A stretch of 64,000 nt of DNA, taken from positions 50,424,727-50,488,726 of the forward strand of contig OZ022259.1 in assembly GCA_963978905.1 (NCBI GenBank), read 5' to 3'. The position numbers were made by a program, and so were the translations under genes. The DNA comes from Trichostrongylus colubriformis (Eukaryota > Nematoda > Chromadorea > Rhabditida > Trichostrongylidae). The notes beneath the pieces were generated by a model. It had not been told where the DNA came from. It was given only the letters and a program-made list of their open reading frames with translations, and ran no database searches. Shown piece by piece: positions 51,622 through 62,640 of this stretch. Position 1 is the first letter of the stretch. Each line of letters begins with the position of its first letter.

Positions 51622-54249
51622 ATGTTTCTCGTGTTTGCGGCTGTTGCCACTGCTTTACCCTCTCCGACTACCAAATCACCACCACTCATTGAGCAACCGT
51701 TAGCAGTTGCTGTAGGAGGTGAAGCGTCTGAGGTAAGTTTGCCAAATTTGTCGAATTTGATACGAATAGCCATAATCGACGTTCTGTATTGTTGAGTACT
51801 TATGGACATTCTGAGGCAATAAAGGCGCCTTTATGAATAGTATTAGCGCTTATGATAAAAGTTTTAAATCATCGCAAAGACGCGATCAGAGGACTTCTGA
51901 GTCCCGCAGAACTGTTTGAAAATAATTATTCCGCACCCAGCCTAAGTGAGAATCAATGGGACAAGCTGCACTGCAATTTTTGCGACGAAGGCAGATTTGC
52001 TCTATAATCTCCATTGAAATAATGAATTTTCAAGATGCCATAAATATCTCCAGTCCGTTTCACACAGATTATGCTAATGTTTGTATGCACGACGACTTTT
52101 TGATGTTTAGGAGCTTTCAAAACAGGGTGTAGCCTAAAAACCGTCTGTCATTATTCAAAATGTTTCTCTCGGTTCGAGAGAGGTGGTGCAATGGCGCATG
52201 GCGTCGCTCCCACCCGCGTGGCACTGAACCGCGATAAAATCCGAATGAATTCGGCAGAGTCGATGAATTGGCACCACATTAGTATATGATGCTGTATGAA
52301 CACCACCTGGCCACAGCAAGTCATTGTATGAGCCAAATCAATCAAAGCACTCGTGGCGCATCTCGAAACCTTTTTGTCAGTCGTTTCCCTGCTTTCTTAT
52401 TGATCATGATTCAGTTCGCAAAATTACAAGGCGATGATGCTGAACTGACGGCAAAGTACAAAGGGATTGTTGCGAAGGATATGCGAGGTCGCCGAAAAAG
52501 TTTGTGTCCAGTTTTGTGTGATTAAAGGGATTGAAAGATTTAGATGCTTCTTTTCAGATGCCTTTTCGAGCTTTGGTGGTGGTTACGGCTCATTTGGGCG
52601 TGGAATGGGTGGTGGACCGTTTAATGGGTTCAATGGCGGCTACGGTAAGATTATGACATTTTTCGATTGAGATGATTAATTTGTTTGTTTATTTGTTTAT
52701 TTCAGGAATGGGAGGAGGATATGGTGGAGGTGGCGATGATTTCGGAGGAGGCTATGGAGGTGGTGGCCCGTATGGTGGAGGCTATGGAGGAGGCCCTGAT
52801 TATGGTGGCTATGGAGGATTCGGTGGCGGAGGTTATGGAATGGGAGGTGGACCAGGAGGCTACGGAGGAGGCATGTTTTTTTTTGCAATTTTCATATAAC
52901 TGCTCGAAAATACTGTAAAATTTAAGGAATGAATGGCGGCTACGGAGGTGGAGACTATGGAGGAGGATATGGAGGAGGTGGAGGAATGATGGGAGGTGGA
53001 GGATATGGAGGAATGGGAGGCGATGGCTATGGTGGATACGGTGGTGGTGGATTTGGTGGTGGAATGGGAGGTCAGTCGTGCTTTCTTTGAGGAATGATTT
53101 ATTCCACGGCTTCGATTACCGCCTTTTATAGTGTATTTTATTTTACTGTTGTTATTTTGCAGGAATGGGCGGCTATGGTGGCGGCTACGGAGGTTATGGT
53201 GGAGGCATGGGCGGCGGAATGGGAGGTGAGGTCTTTTTGATATTTAGGATAAGCCGTTTCCAAGCCAAGGGAAATAGGCGAAGTGGTATGAGGCGCTGTT
53301 CTACTTGCGAGATCCGCGATTCTTCTCAATACAGAATTTTTTCGACGATTTTGGTTTCCAGTGATATGCCTGAAAATCCAATATTCCGACATAGTCGGGC
53401 TTTCTAGAGTGATTCGAGTGATTGATTTCGGTGCTCGAGCACGATCTCTCCCAACGGTTTTTGGCCACGCCTCTGTACCGGGTGTTTTCTAGGGCATATT
53501 CGTTGGCGATAGCTCCGATTTCTTCCGAGCATCTCCTATGAAAATGACTTGTTTTAAAGGTTTTTGACTGCGGTCCTGCGCTAAATGCTCAAAAAATCCA
53601 ATTTTTGATGAGTTTCATATTTCAAAAAGGAAATGGAACATGATAAACTCGATCGTCACTCGAAGTTTTCAAAGCTGTAAGTAGGAGCCGCAATCAAGCT
53701 TGAAGGAATAGTCTACAGAAAAATGAGCTTCTTTGTCACCCATGCATCTATGTTGTATTTGCCTAATAAGGGCAGCACGCAAAGTTTCATTCGAAAAGGT
53801 GAGAATTCGGTTGAATACAGCTCCACAAGTTTCGGCCGGGTGGGCGGGGCTTCCGAGCAAAAGCCCCGTGCCGCCGTCCCAGAAACTGAGAGTGGAACTG
53901 TTTACGATTTTTCTTTCCCTACAATGCTTTTCTGACCGCGGCGGACGACGGGGCGGGCACTTGCGCAGAGGCCCCGCCCATCCAGACGAGACTTTGTAGT
54001 GCTGCATCTTGGCCGGATTCACATTTTTCTAGTGAACTCTTGCAGCGGGCTCACATCAGGCAAATACAACATAAATATATGGGTAAAGGAAGAGCTCATT
54101 TTTCGTAGACGATTTTTTTGAAGAATAGTATTTTAGGAGACTATGGCGGTGGTGGCTATGGTGGCAGTCCGTATGGCGGTGGTGGCTATGGAGGTGATAT
54201 GGGTGGATTCGGCGGTGGTGGATGTCCCGGTGGTGGATGTCGAGGATAA
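51622..54249 (+). CDS. Secreted glycine-rich (GGY) protein, 251 aa, seven exons
   Basis: The exons are 51622-51732, 52415-52487, 52558-52644, 52706-52870, 52927-53070, 53163-53225 and 54137-54249. Phases agree and total 756 nt. The ATG lies 1 nt after TGATTTAG, a spliced-leader-type acceptor. Residues 1-12 form a short signal peptide (MFLVFAAVATAL). Residues about 13-62 form a pro-like region (ELTAKYKGIVAKDMRD). The rest is Gly/Tyr/Met repeats (GGYGGG, GGMGGG) ending in a small Cys module (GCPGGGCRG). Such proteins in nematodes are cuticle-associated or antimicrobial-like; which applies is unknown. Exons 3-6 are all phase 1-1. One intron starts with GC, and the last intron carries a MITE. A SINE lies in intron 1. 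Confidence 0.82.
52155..52370 (+). repeat. tRNA-derived SINE in intron 1 of the glycine-rich gene
   Basis: The head GGTGGTGCAATGGCGCATGG is followed by GGCACTGAACCGCGATAAAA and the shared tail CAAGTCATTGTATGAGCC. Confidence 0.6.
52871..52926 (+). other. Probable GC-AG intron in the glycine-rich gene
   Basis: The only way to keep the glycine-repeat frame is donor G|GCATGT after 52870 and acceptor TTTAAG before 52927. All neighbouring junctions are phase 1, as here. GC-AG introns are a known minority class. Confidence 0.65.
53704..54117. mobile_element. TTAA-type foldback MITE (family T1), copy E, in an intron
   Basis: A 414-bp palindrome flanked on both sides by TTGA (53700-53703 and 54118-54121) instead of TTAA. 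The matching variant on both flanks supports a 4-bp duplication. It lies in the last intron of the glycine-rich gene, with its 3' edge 15 nt from the acceptor AG. Confidence 0.88.
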
Positions 54250-55035
54250 TTCTGTGTAGTCTCGATCACGAGTAAGCACATATGAGAGTTTATTGATTGT
54301 TTTCATGTTTGTCTTTCTCTATGCCATGCCAATTTGTTTACTCTTGTATATGTAATTTTATCTATTATATCTAGTCATGAACTATTTATTTCCTCTATAA
54401 GTATCACCAAGATAGCACGTTATCACACTTCCGTCTTTGACGTATGTAGACACCGAGCACTGAAATTGACCCATAAATTATATGCAAATTGTTTTATACC
54501 ACACAGTTTACTTCTGCGTTGATGTTTTGAATTTTATACAACATAATTTATTTTAATTGATCATCTTCCAAAGTTTATTTGGCGAATCTACCACAGTAGA
54601 TTGAATTTTGGAACGTTCAAGAAAAATGACGTACAATACTACTCCTTTCTTTATCCTCTAATGACCTTACTTCTATGGTCAGAGAAATCAGAAGAATGGA
54701 TAGGAAGTTCATGCAGGGAAATTCCATTTCTGTTTTCAAAAATTCAGAAAGAAATTCAAAATGTCTGCAAATTTTCGTAATTCATCTGTGAAGGATGATC
54801 ATAGCCTCGTTGTTAGCTGACAATTTGCTGTGGAAGGCTTCAAAGTGGAAATCTTTACGTTTCCAATGTTCAAACTCGATTGGTTCAAAAGGTTTTAAGC
54901 CACGTCCCCGTGCGAAATTAACCGGAAAAGGAAATTTTTGTGCCTAGCAAGAAAGGTGGCAAGATGCACAATTTTATGCATTTTCTATTACTAAAATGAC
55001 TTTTTTGTAGTTCATGTAAAGGCATCGGTTTTATT
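54250..55035. other. Intergenic stretch after the glycine-rich gene
   Basis: AT-rich; no AATAAA close to the stop at 54249 and no further exon seen. It contains the 3' flanks of two convergent genes. Confidence 0.5.
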
Positions 55036-55038
55036 CAT

Positions 55039-55188
55039 AATGCCCTCGAGTCAGAATAATTATGTTTTTATTTCGGGAAACACTCATTAATGCCCCCGAG
55101 TCATGCTAACTATATTTTTATTTCGGGAAACACTCATCAATGCCCTCAAGTAAGTTAATTATGTTTTTTATGTCGGAAAACACTCACC
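55039..55188. repeat. Three tandem copies of a 50-bp unit
   Basis: Units start at 55039, 55089 and 55139 (AATGCCCTCGAGTCA, AATGCCCCCGAGTCA, AATGCCCTCAAGTAA), each ending in TTTCGGGAAACACTCA or a close variant. The array begins 11 nt beyond the stop of the minus-strand gene, so it would be in its 3' untranslated region. Confidence 0.85.
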
Positions 55189-55198
55189 TATTCTCGTG

Positions 55199-58100
55199 TC
55201 ATTGTCCAGTGCGAAGATACCGGTAGATTTGGCCAGCTCTCGAGATAAAATTGTACAGTGGATTGGTTATTTCTACCTGAAATAATTGTCACTGTTATGA
55301 GTACAATACCCGCCTTAAGTTTTCAAAAGAAAACGCGGAAAGCGCGGATCCGCGTTTTCTTCGTTTTTTTGCTGTAACTCGGTTTGTTTTGCTTCAATCT
55401 CCATATAGATATATATTAATCGAATCAGCTCACCGAGCTCTATAGAATGGTTCCTTCAAACCTTCAAAAAGCTGACTTTTTATGTACTCGCATGCACGAA
55501 GTGCCAGTGGGCACTCACCTGCGAGCGACGCGCGCTATAATTATAACCAGGAGGCAAATCTGCCGTCAACATACAAAACTCAACAACTTACAGGAATACT
55601 ATCCTTGTTAAAACTAAATTAAAAATAGTTTCTTAATATTTGATGGTGGTATTTAATTAGGTGTCACTTCACCCAGTATGCTATAGTAATCATCATCTGA
55701 CTATTGCTCAAAAAAATTAAGTTTTCTTGAATTTAAACGGTCTTACCTCATCCAGGGAAAAATTCAGTGTACCGGTTGAGTGTATCACAATTTATTTATT
55801 ATAAAAACTATGATCACAAGTAAAATAATCGATCCTTTTCAAAGGTTTTAACGTTCTACCCTGTCTGACCCCTCGATCTCGTAGCAATTAGTAAGCTCAC
55901 TGAGATCTCCCACACAGGTATTGATCGGCCTTCCACAGTGATATGCCACTGCATCAACCAAACAGATTGGATAACATAGTAGTTTTATGCGAAGTGCATA
56001 TATGTTCAATGTGTGCTTTCAGTTTTCCCAAAAATGACAAATCGAAAACAATATGAAAGATTCCTTTCCTTCATACATGGTTCATATAGAGCCTCTAATC
56101 GACTGCAAGGTTTGAATGTCGATCCAGGTGGCTCTTTTGCCAGTTATCAGAGGACGCTCTTCGCACCTCAAGGAAAGGGCAACTGTTTTTATTAGTGAGA
56201 TTATGAGGGCATCAGCCTTCTTCATTGCAATTATTGGCAATTAACTATCAGTGGACTAATAATACTTATTGAAGAGCATTTTTCACTCAAGTTTTCAAAA
56301 CATGAAAAGTAAAAAGTAGAAAACTAATAGGTATTGCAGTAGAAAACCTAAGAGTGCATACTTTTGAGAAGGATTGAAAATTTTACTTATGATCATGGAT
56401 TTCAAGCATAAATCAATTGAATCTTCTATGTTGTGCAAAGCAATCTTCCACATTGTTTTCGATTTATGCCTTTTTGAGAAAACTGAAAACAGACATTGAA
56501 ACCATACGCACTTCGCACAAAACTACCATGCCAATTTGTTTGGTTGATGCAGTGGCATATCACTGTGGAAGGCCGATCAACACCTGTCTGGGAGATCTCA
56601 GCGAGCTTATTAATTGCTATGAGATCGAGGGGTCAGACAGGGTAGAACGGTAAAACTTTTGATAATGATCGATAATTTTACTAGTGATCATAGTTTTTTT
56701 GATAAATAAATTGTGATACACACAACCGGTACACTGAATTTTTCCCTGGATGAGGTAAGACCGTTGAAATTCAAGAAAATTTAATTTTTTTGAGCAATAA
56801 TCAGATGATGATCACTATAGCATACTGGGTGAAGTGACACCTAGTTAAATACCACCATCAAATATTAAGAAACTATTTTTAATTTAGTTTTAACAAGGAT
56901 ATTATTCCTGTAAGTTGTTGAGTTTTGTATGTTGACGGCAGATTTGCCTTCTGGTTATAATTATAGCGCGCGTCGCTCGCAGGTGAGTGCCCACTGGCGC
57001 TTCGTGCATGCGAGTACACAAAAAGTCAGCTTTTTGAAGGTTTGAAGGAACCATTCTATAGAGCTCGGTGAGCTGATTCGATTAATATATATCTATATGG
57101 AGATTGAGGCAAAACAAACCGAGTTACAGCAAAAAAACGAAGAAAACGCGGATCCGCGCTTTCCGCGTTTTCTTTTGAAAACTTAAGGCGGGTATTGTAT
57201 TTCTTGTTGTCTTTGGACCAGCTCACTATCTCACCTATGGGTATTGGTTTTACGCGCGTAAAATCAATACTCACTCAGTGGCCTAGCAATGCCATCAAAT
57301 GTATACTTACCGGTGCAACCATGAAACCAAGAGAGGTCCCGGGTGAATCATCAGTGAACTCTGATGGATCGTCTTCGAGCATTTGTGCTTGATTTAATGG
57401 ATTGAACGATGTCTGAAACATCACTTTGATGTAAAGTAATCTGCCATAAAAGCTATTATAAGACCTTGACCTATGATGTAACGTCAAGTTAAGGTTAACT
57501 ATTTTTTTGCAGAAAAAAATTCGAAATAGAAAATTTTATGCCTCAAAACCCCGCTGGTCTGAGCTGGGGTTCGAGGAATTAATGTCGAGCTATTCGACGT
57601 CACGTCGTGAACGGCATCTGATGAGGTAACCAATGACTTACTTGTGGATTATCTCGTGTTAGCCGTTCATAATATCGATCGAATAAGGCATAGGAAGAAA
57701 TGCCGAAAATATGTGACAATAATATCGTTGTCAAGAACCGTATTCCCATAACAAAAATGAATTGTGGACCCTGAACAAACCACAATTAGTTCAAAAAAAT
57801 TCTGCAAACTAGCGCGTGAATCGAAGCGACATGTATCATAACTGCGATAAGTATGAAAAAGATAGGCGGTATACAATTGCCTTATCTGTGATTGGTGTTC
57901 CTAGCAATACACCAATCACAGACGTGCATTACACGCAACCAACTGATGGCTCATGCATTCGACGGCTACGGAGATACTCAATCGGACATTAGCAACATTC
58001 ATTGAATACCACAAAGTAAGCAATGGAAATAATAGTTACTGAAAAAATTGGAAAACAGGAGTTTTGATCAACCTCGTATGCATTAAGATAAGAATTAAGA

Positions 58101-59397
58101 ACTTGTGTATTGCCAATTAAAGGAATCGTCCACGGAAAATGAGTTTTTGTGTTACCCATACGTTTATGTTGTATTTGCCTAATGTGGGCCTCATGCAAAA
58201 TTTCACGCGAAAAAAATGCGAATCTGGCTGAGATACAGCAAGACAAAGTGAGGTCCCAGTGGGCGGGGCCTAAGAGAAAAGCCTCGTTCCGTCGTCCGCC
58301 GTGGTTGGAGACGCATTGTAGGAGCAGAAAGTTTCGTAAACAGTCCCACTCTCCGTTCCCAACGGCGGCGGACCACGAGACGAGGCTTTTACTCTTAGGC
58401 CCCGCCCACTGGGACCGCACTTTGTGGTGCTGTATCTCAGCCACATTCGCATTTTTTCGCGTGAACTTTTGCATGAGGCCCACATTAGGCAAATACAACA
58501 TAAACGTATGGGTAACACAAAAACGCATTTTCCGTGGACGATTCCTTTAAGTTCCAAACCAGAACATGCAGGTTAATTTGTCGTGCTCGATGGAAAGATT
58601 TATGGAATCAAACTCGGTTCAGATAATCTCAATGCGATTATCAAAATACATGCTGACAGTTCAAATAATAATAATCCAAATGATAGATGGTTGAAGTTTG
58701 AAAAGGTCTCGGTAATCCAACATCAAATTTTGAAGTGTGCACAAGATAGTAGTACCTTCTAAATCACTGAAATATCGCCGCGCAAGTGGCACCCCCTCAC
58801 ACCAACACAGTCCGGTGACCAAATCATGCATCAGGACTAGTCCGGCCAAAGAAGGCTTCTATCCTGCATGATCATTGGATTGGTACTCGCTCGAGAGAAT
58901 TAGGGAACCGGATTGAAGATCGGCTGATCCCATATAGTAGGCTAGCTAGCTCTCTAATGCTATTAGCAGTCCGAATCAAGTGCAGTACATGGCATATCTT
59001 GGATATCTTTGGCTGGAATTGATCAATGCTAAGTGCTCCACAATATTGTGGCTTTATTACGCGTATTTCCGTCTAGATTTGGAATATTTTGATGTGTTAA
59101 ATTTGCGTTTTCCTATGAAATAAAGAATCGTCCCAGGTATTCGGTTCGTTAAAAATTCCCAGTCTTGGTACCATAGATAAAACCATGAATCTAAAACTTT
59201 TTTCTAGTGAGATACTCTGCTTGGATTCCAGAAAATCTTACTAGAAATAATCACGAGTGAAATGGAGCTGTACAATAAAGAAAATGCACAGGAGAAAAAA
59301 GAAGCGGAAGAGCAGGCCACCCGAAGAACATTCTGGAATTGTGTCCTGAACAGAACTCAAGTAGGTGGAGTCTGAAGTAAGAAAGTCTGAACAACAT
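55199..59397 (-). CDS. Small multi-pass membrane protein, 146 aa, six exons
   Basis: The exons are 59397-59321, 59267-59242, 58038-58010, 57770-57642, 57412-57311 and 55276-55199. Every junction keeps phase (2/1, 1/2, then 0) and totals 441 nt. Residues about 27-60 and 61-78 are strongly hydrophobic (ISLVIISITIISIAYFV; FIFVMGIRFLTTILLSHIFG), giving two or three membrane helices. The aromatic/basic DRYYERLTRDNPQ follows. The C-terminal half is hydrophilic and acidic (LEDDPSEFTDDSPG), ending NFISRAGQIYRYLRTGQ. Two internal exons are only 26 and 29 nt. A T1 MITE lies in the third-exon-side intron and a 1.9-kb palindrome in the last intron. No family is recognised. Confidence 0.58.
55304..57197. 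mobile_element. TA-flanked 1.9-kb palindromic element
   Basis: The ends CAATACCCGCCTTAAG and its complement are bordered by TA (55302-55303 and 57198-57199), as in Tc1/mariner elements. The arms of about 780 bp are nearly identical in inverted orientation over long stretches, with a central region of about 340 bp (56080-56420). A 78-codon ORF occurs in the right arm (56417-56653) and mirrored in the left arm; no transposase is seen. The whole element lies in the last intron of the 146-aa membrane protein gene. Confidence 0.9.
58121..58546. mobile_element. TTAA foldback MITE (family T1), copy F, in an intron
   Basis: A 426-bp palindrome flanked by TTAA (58117-58120 and 58547-58550), ends AGGAATCGTCCACGGAAAAT. 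It is very similar to copy A, which suggests recent spread. It lies 83 bp upstream of a 29-nt exon of the membrane protein gene. Confidence 0.92.
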
Positions 59398-59399
59398 GC

Positions 59400-60240
59400 C
59401 ATCCGAAAATTATTACGAAGCCCCGTCAACACGAATAAGTGCCACATTAATCAGTCAACTATGGGCGATGTGTCCAGTGACACTAATTACTAACGGTTGG
59501 CTGGTTGCAATAGCACTTGCTACCGTTTTCGGTTGAAGAATAGTACAAAAAAATGAAACGATTAAAATAAGTCAGTAAGTAATGAATATGAATAAAATTT
59601 GGGAATGATGCCAAACTTCTATTCTTGGAGACAGCCTGTGAACACGTCCTCGGGAAAAGTCCAATTTTCTTACAATTAACTAGGTTGTAATATGGTTTCC
59701 GAAATCTGTTGAGCGATTGTAGCTATAAAAACTACTTTTTTTTGAATTTTGATAGCTGCCGATTTTCGCCGAAGCTCGCGATGCGAAAGTTGTTTAAATA
59801 TAAAAAAGATTGTTATCGTAAATATCGTATCGTAAAAAAATTGTCGTAAAATGTCTCTATGCCTCTGATAAAGACCGTGTTTTTCAAGAATGAAAACGAG
59901 CGCGAGATACGGCACAACGGGACATAGAACGATTCACTTCTTCGGGAGATCATTCACAGGTGGGTCCGCAATCGGCTCGGAAAAACCACTGTGCAGCACT
60001 TCGGTAGGTGCCAATGATTGCAAAAAAGTTGGTTTCTTCTAAGGAGATCGTCGCTACCCCTTCCAAGTAGGGTGTTGAGGTGGTCGATTGCAAGTGGGCG
60101 ACAGGACTTTTACAGTGGGGTATGGATGCCGCACAAGGGCACCTATGCAAACGCGCGCTGTTCCTAAAAATGGCGGTCCACATGCCGACTCATCCTCAGT
60201 GGCTGGCCAAATATGTAGGTTGGGAAGCTCTGCTACTAAT
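59400..60240. other. Upstream flank of the membrane protein gene, no other gene
   Basis: Only short unsupported ORFs are present. No promoter motif is recognised. Confidence 0.45.
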
Positions 60241-60244
60241 TGTG

Positions 60245-60585
60245 ATCTCCAAATAAACGTGCATGGACCTTTAAAATATCGCCGCTGCTGGATCCATGAG
60301 TGACTAGAAAACCCAGTTCTGAAAGGGTGAAATGGCGCAAAGGCAAGATTCGCCTTTAAGATTTGCCCGTCTGGGTGGTGTGAGATCAAGTATCGTTCAT
60401 AGCCGATTTTTGCCAGTTAGGGCAATCACATATCACTCTGCTCCCTCGCAGTTAGATGTTTGCCGCAATCAGCTTGTAGGGGATACGATTCACGTGACAG
60501 TGGGCTCAAAAACAGTTTTGCTGATTTCACTTACGGTACGGGAAATGTTCGTTGCCAGTGACTGGCGATCGGAGCATCGCATCTG
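60245..60585 (+). repeat. Dispersed repeat R2, copy 1
   Basis: ATATCGCC, ATGAGTGACTAGAAAA, TTAGATGTTTGCCGCAATCA and GATACGATTCACGTGACAGT recur in the same order at 62632-62900. Its class is unknown. Confidence 0.65.
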
Positions 60586-60625
60586 AACCGCGATAGGGGC
60601 GATTCACTGGTCCCACACCGCTGGC

Positions 60626-61345
60626 GATGGGCCGGGTCGCTGGTTATTGGTACGACCACGCCTTCTTCGCACCTAATTACTTTTGCCTCGCACATGGGGT
60701 GCGAGGTGACCCCAGTTAGCTGCGAGAACTTACGGATCATCATGTTGCTCACATTGATCCATTAAATGAGTTAAAACAAATCAGACAAGCAATATAAGTG
60801 GGACAATTTTCTTGAAGAAGTACAATTTCGCAAACTTTTCAAAACATGGTCATCTCAAACTCTATGCACGAAAAGCGGAATAGTGTTGATGATGGCAGAA
60901 CTCAGACTTCTGATGGAACTTCTAAATGCACATTTACATCAGAAAACAATATGACACGTTCTGAAATGGAATGAGATGGCCAATTATGAAAAGCCTTTCT
61001 TCTGCAATACCTATGGCAGCAATTCAGCTAAGCGAAAGAGGGTAGTCCTTTTGCAAACGGAACACCCGCTACTTAACCTCATATGCTCATATAAAATTTA
61101 TGCTATTTTTGTGTTGTAACTCTTCGTCAATAGATAATAAATACAGCTGAATAGTTTGCATGATAGCGGTTAATCAATTAATGAACCTTACTCGATTAAT
61201 GGATCAGTAAGGGTGACAAGATGACACGCGAGTTCTTGCCGCTTACTGGGGTCACCTCGCACCTCATGTGCGAAGCAACAGTAATTAGCTGCGAAAAAAG
61301 CGGGGTCGTACTAATAACCACCTTCCCGCGATGGGCCTGTAGGGC
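60626..61345. repeat. Inverted-repeat element of about 720 bp
   Basis: The arms of about 100 bp pair: GGTCGTACTAATAACCACC with GGTTATTGGTACGACCACG, then the GGGGTCACCTCGCACC/GGTGCGAGGTGACCCC block. The spacer of about 460 bp shows no gene. Confidence 0.75.
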
Positions 61346-61509
61346 GAAAACATCTCCAAGCTGCTCTCAGGAGCGCTTCCTTGGACGTTTGAATGGCGCA
61401 AGACTGCCAGGTATAAGCAAGGGATTGTGGCAGTAGACGGTTTGCCGTTGTAAGCAGCAGTGAACGCCAAGTGATTGAATTTTTTGGTGGTGTCAGGGAT
61501 ACCGTGAAA

Positions 61510-61915
61510 GTTCCTGGAAGATGTATAGAACCATCCACTCGATACTGTTTATACTCAAATTCTTGAGTCTCGGGCGGGATTTCGGTGAATCCGGTCTGAA
61601 GAAGCATTTTGTACCAATTTGGTAAAAAAGTGAGTTTTGGCAAAGATTCCTTCAGCGATACAAGACCGCTTAGTTGGATCTACACTGAACCATGTGTCAA
61701 AGATTCTTGGAGGTTTTAAAGGCTCATGAACCTTGCATTTAGAAATCGTCGCACGTCTCGGTGCCTTCCTCCCGCAAACTTTCATGATCAAATGAGCACC
61801 CCATCGCCGAACAAGTAAAGGTGGCCTGGAAGGGCGGAATTACCGTTTTCAGTTCTGGAACTATAATGCCGTTGCACGAGTCTCTTGCGGCGTTCGTGAC
61901 CTGACATCAAAATTC
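61510..61915 (-). CDS. Possible exons of an unidentified minus-strand gene
   Basis: After GATGTCAG a frame from about 61914 encodes a Cys-containing segment (NGIIVPELKTVIPPFQATFT). A second block at about 61680-61515 encodes WYKMLLQTGFTEIPPETQEF and GSIHLPGTFT before a GTATCC donor. A third overlapping frame (61791-61555) is also open. The blocks could not be joined in one phase, so this may be a gene with unseen introns or a frameshifted relic. Confidence 0.38.
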
Positions 61916-61919
61916 CCGT

Positions 61920-62440
61920 CCACCAACTGCGATCGACAGCCTCAACACCTTGCTTATTACGTCACAGCTATCGACCCATGGAGAACTGAACCCCACCGAT
62001 GGCATCTACTCATGGCACTGAGCCATGGAACCCGACCGGATTATCCACCCATCTCCGTAATGATCTTCCGAAACCAGGTGATGATCTTTCGATGCTCAGC
62101 TGTGCCGTATTTTGCGCTGACTTGAATTCTAAAAGGCACACTTCATGACTCTCGTGCCCAGTGAAGATTCTGGAGATGATGAGAAATCATGGACGACGAA
62201 AACGCTTTGAAAACGCTTTGAAAACCGTAAAAATAAGGCGTTGTTGATTTTCGGCTTCGAGGAGATCGCATTACATTTGATATCTTATCATCATTATCAA
62301 TATCATTAAGGTTGCCTTACTATCAACATTTTCCCTATCTGTCTTATCACAGTCGATAGCAAGCCACTTTTGCCACGTAACTGCCATCGCTGCGCAGTGG
62401 TCCAACGCAGGGCGTAGCGACATCATTTGCCCTGATAGTG
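61920..62440. other. Intergenic stretch, nothing recognised
   Basis: No ORF or repeat that I can support. A direct repeat AAAACGCTTTGAAAACGCTTT occurs near 62197. Confidence 0.45.
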
Positions 62441-62441
62441 G

Positions 62442-62640
62442 ACCTAGGTTGAGAGGCTCTCATACTAAATGTGGTCCCTAAATTAATGTTTGATTTATCC
62501 ATGGAACTTTCACCCACTTTCACCCCACTTTCAATTTAGGGCTCACATTTAGTATGAGAGCCCCTCAACCTAGGTTGAGAGGCTCTTATACTAAATGTGA
62601 TCCCTAATTAATGTATGATTTATCCATGGAACTTTCAAAT
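62442..62640. repeat. Hairpin element with a partial duplication
   Basis: GAGAGGCTCTCATACTAAAT at 62451 is inverted at about 62545-62566 (ATTTAGTATGAGAGCCCCTC). The left part, from CCTAGGTTGAGAGG through ATTTATCCATGGAACTTTCA, is then repeated directly at 62569-62638. Confidence 0.75.

Noticed and set aside
57989..58528. 179-codon minus-strand ORF
   Set aside because: It runs through T1 MITE copy F and only its last part overlaps a true exon; the MITE part is a repeat shadow.
59387..59416. 30-nt intron before the first exon of the 146-aa protein
   Set aside because: The phase fits, but the upstream segment has a stop and no ATG; an ATG at 59397 gives a simpler start.
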